Part shown: positions 32,047 to 32,523 of the stretch, piece after piece | How the letters are laid out: every line of letters starts with the position of its first letter | Position numbering within the stretch: position 1 is the first letter of the stretch | Origin: Alphaproteobacteria bacterium | Lineage (GTDB): Bacteria > Pseudomonadota > Alphaproteobacteria > UBA2966 | DNA: 32,523 bases | Reading direction: 5' to 3' | NCBI GenBank assembly: GCA_018650465.1 | Contig: JABIFY010000121.1 | Coordinates: 1 to 32,523, forward strand | The notes under the pieces: generated by a model | What the model was told of the DNA's origin: nothing | Seen by the model: the letters and a program-made list of their open reading frames with translations, nothing else | Databases searched by the model: none | Position numbers and translations under genes: made by a program

Positions 32047-32523
32047 ATGCCGATACGTGGACTATTGATCGATTTGGAGGGTGTTCTCTATCAAAACGGT
32101 CGGGCTATTGAGGGCGCCGTCGAAACAATTCGGAATTTGCAGGCAACAGGTACAGCCTTTCGTTTCCTGACTAATACGACGACCATATCGCGTAATCGGG
32201 TCGTATCGGCAATGACAGACATGGGCTTTGATGTTGATGCTGCGGCCGTCTTTACGCCTGCGATAGCCGCTGGACAGTTTCTTGAGGCGCGAAATATCAG
32301 GCGGGTTCATCTTGCCGCGCCGATGGAATTGGCCGAGGACTTTAAATCTTTTGAGCAGGTGGAAGAAAATCCCGAAGCCATCATTCTTGGTGACCTGCAC
32401 ACGGCCTTCACTTGGCAGCGCCTGGACGGTATTTTCAGGATGTTACAGGGCGGCGCCATGCTGATCGCCTTGCATAAAAACCGATACTGTCGGCGCGGTG
32501 AGGCATTGTCACTGGATATTGGC
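32047..32523 (+). CDS. HAD-superfamily IIA phosphatase (LHPP/NagD-like), 5' part
   Basis: The first 159 residues of a HAD hydrolase run off the right edge. Motif I is LLIDLEGVLYQNG and motif II is FLTNTTTISR, as in HAD subfamily IIA; the cap domain begins near residue 80. Motif I reads DxE where most HAD phosphatases have DxD. LHPP-type relatives also vary at this site, so activity is not excluded. AGGAG lies 8 bases before the ATG. Family substrates include sugar phosphates, phosphoglycolate and phosphohistidine or pyrophosphate; none can be chosen here. Confidence 0.85.
   Translation, partial: MPIRGLLIDLEGVLYQNGRAIEGAVETIRNLQATGTAFRFLTNTTTISRNRVVSAMTDMGFDVDAAAVFTPAIAAGQFLEARNIRRVHLAAPMELAEDFKSFEQVEENPEAIILGDLHTAFTWQRLDGIFRMLQGGAMLIALHKNRYCRRGEALSLDIG

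Overview
The window reads as a chromosomal stretch from an alphaproteobacterium, most likely a free-living or marine Rhodospirillales-type organism. This rests on the heterotetrameric sarcosine-oxidase operon, the NAD-linked molybdenum/tungsten formate dehydrogenase with a fused NuoE-NuoF subunit, the type III glutamine synthetase plus split glutamate-synthase module, and moderate-GC coding sequence. I see no rRNA, tRNA, CRISPR array, insertion sequence or phage gene.

Layout. (1) 1-5061: the tail of an unidentified gene, then a TMAO-sensing set: torR (+), torS (-, convergent with torR) and torT (+, divergent from torS). No torCAD reductase genes lie in the window. (2) 5070-10751 (-): a tightly coupled operon, fdhB-fdhA-folB-like-nitrilase, in which every junction is a 4-base ATGA overlap. 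(3) 10752-11264: an AT-rich divergent control region with candidate promoters both ways and repeats resembling tor boxes. (4) 11265-17729 (+): a LivKHMGF-type ABC transporter, a universal stress protein and an N-formylglutamate amidohydrolase-family protein. (5) 17702-24132 (-): a GntR/FadR-type regulator, then soxB-soxD-soxA-soxG and a GFA-family gene. (6) 24352-30880 (+): an operon of a DadA-like FAD oxidoreductase, a glutamine-synthetase-family ligase, three split glutamate-synthase-like genes (mgsABC/glxBCD type) and an unknown 129-residue protein, ended by two tandem terminators. (7) 31049-32523: an unknown 186-residue protein (-), a small 2Fe-2S ferredoxin (+) and the start of a HAD-IIA phosphatase (+).

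How it may work together (inference). The window looks like a methylated-amine and C1 neighbourhood. A ligase plus MgsABC-like enzymes would move an amine nitrogen (methylamine in the N-methylglutamate pathway) onto glutamate. The Sox/Mgd-like heterotetramer, and perhaps the DadA-like enzyme, would oxidise the N-methyl group to methylene-tetrahydrofolate or formaldehyde. Folate enzymes outside the window would give formate, which the NAD-linked formate dehydrogenase would oxidise to CO2 with NADH. The Tor system would report TMAO, a source of methylamines and an electron acceptor. The GntR-type regulator lies between the two amine operons, and matching inverted repeats upstream of each suggest that it controls both.

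The most interesting unexplained part is the 24352-30880 operon. Its ligase does not look like the standard 435-residue GlnT/GmaS type, it carries its own FAD oxidoreductase, and it ends with a protein I do not recognise.
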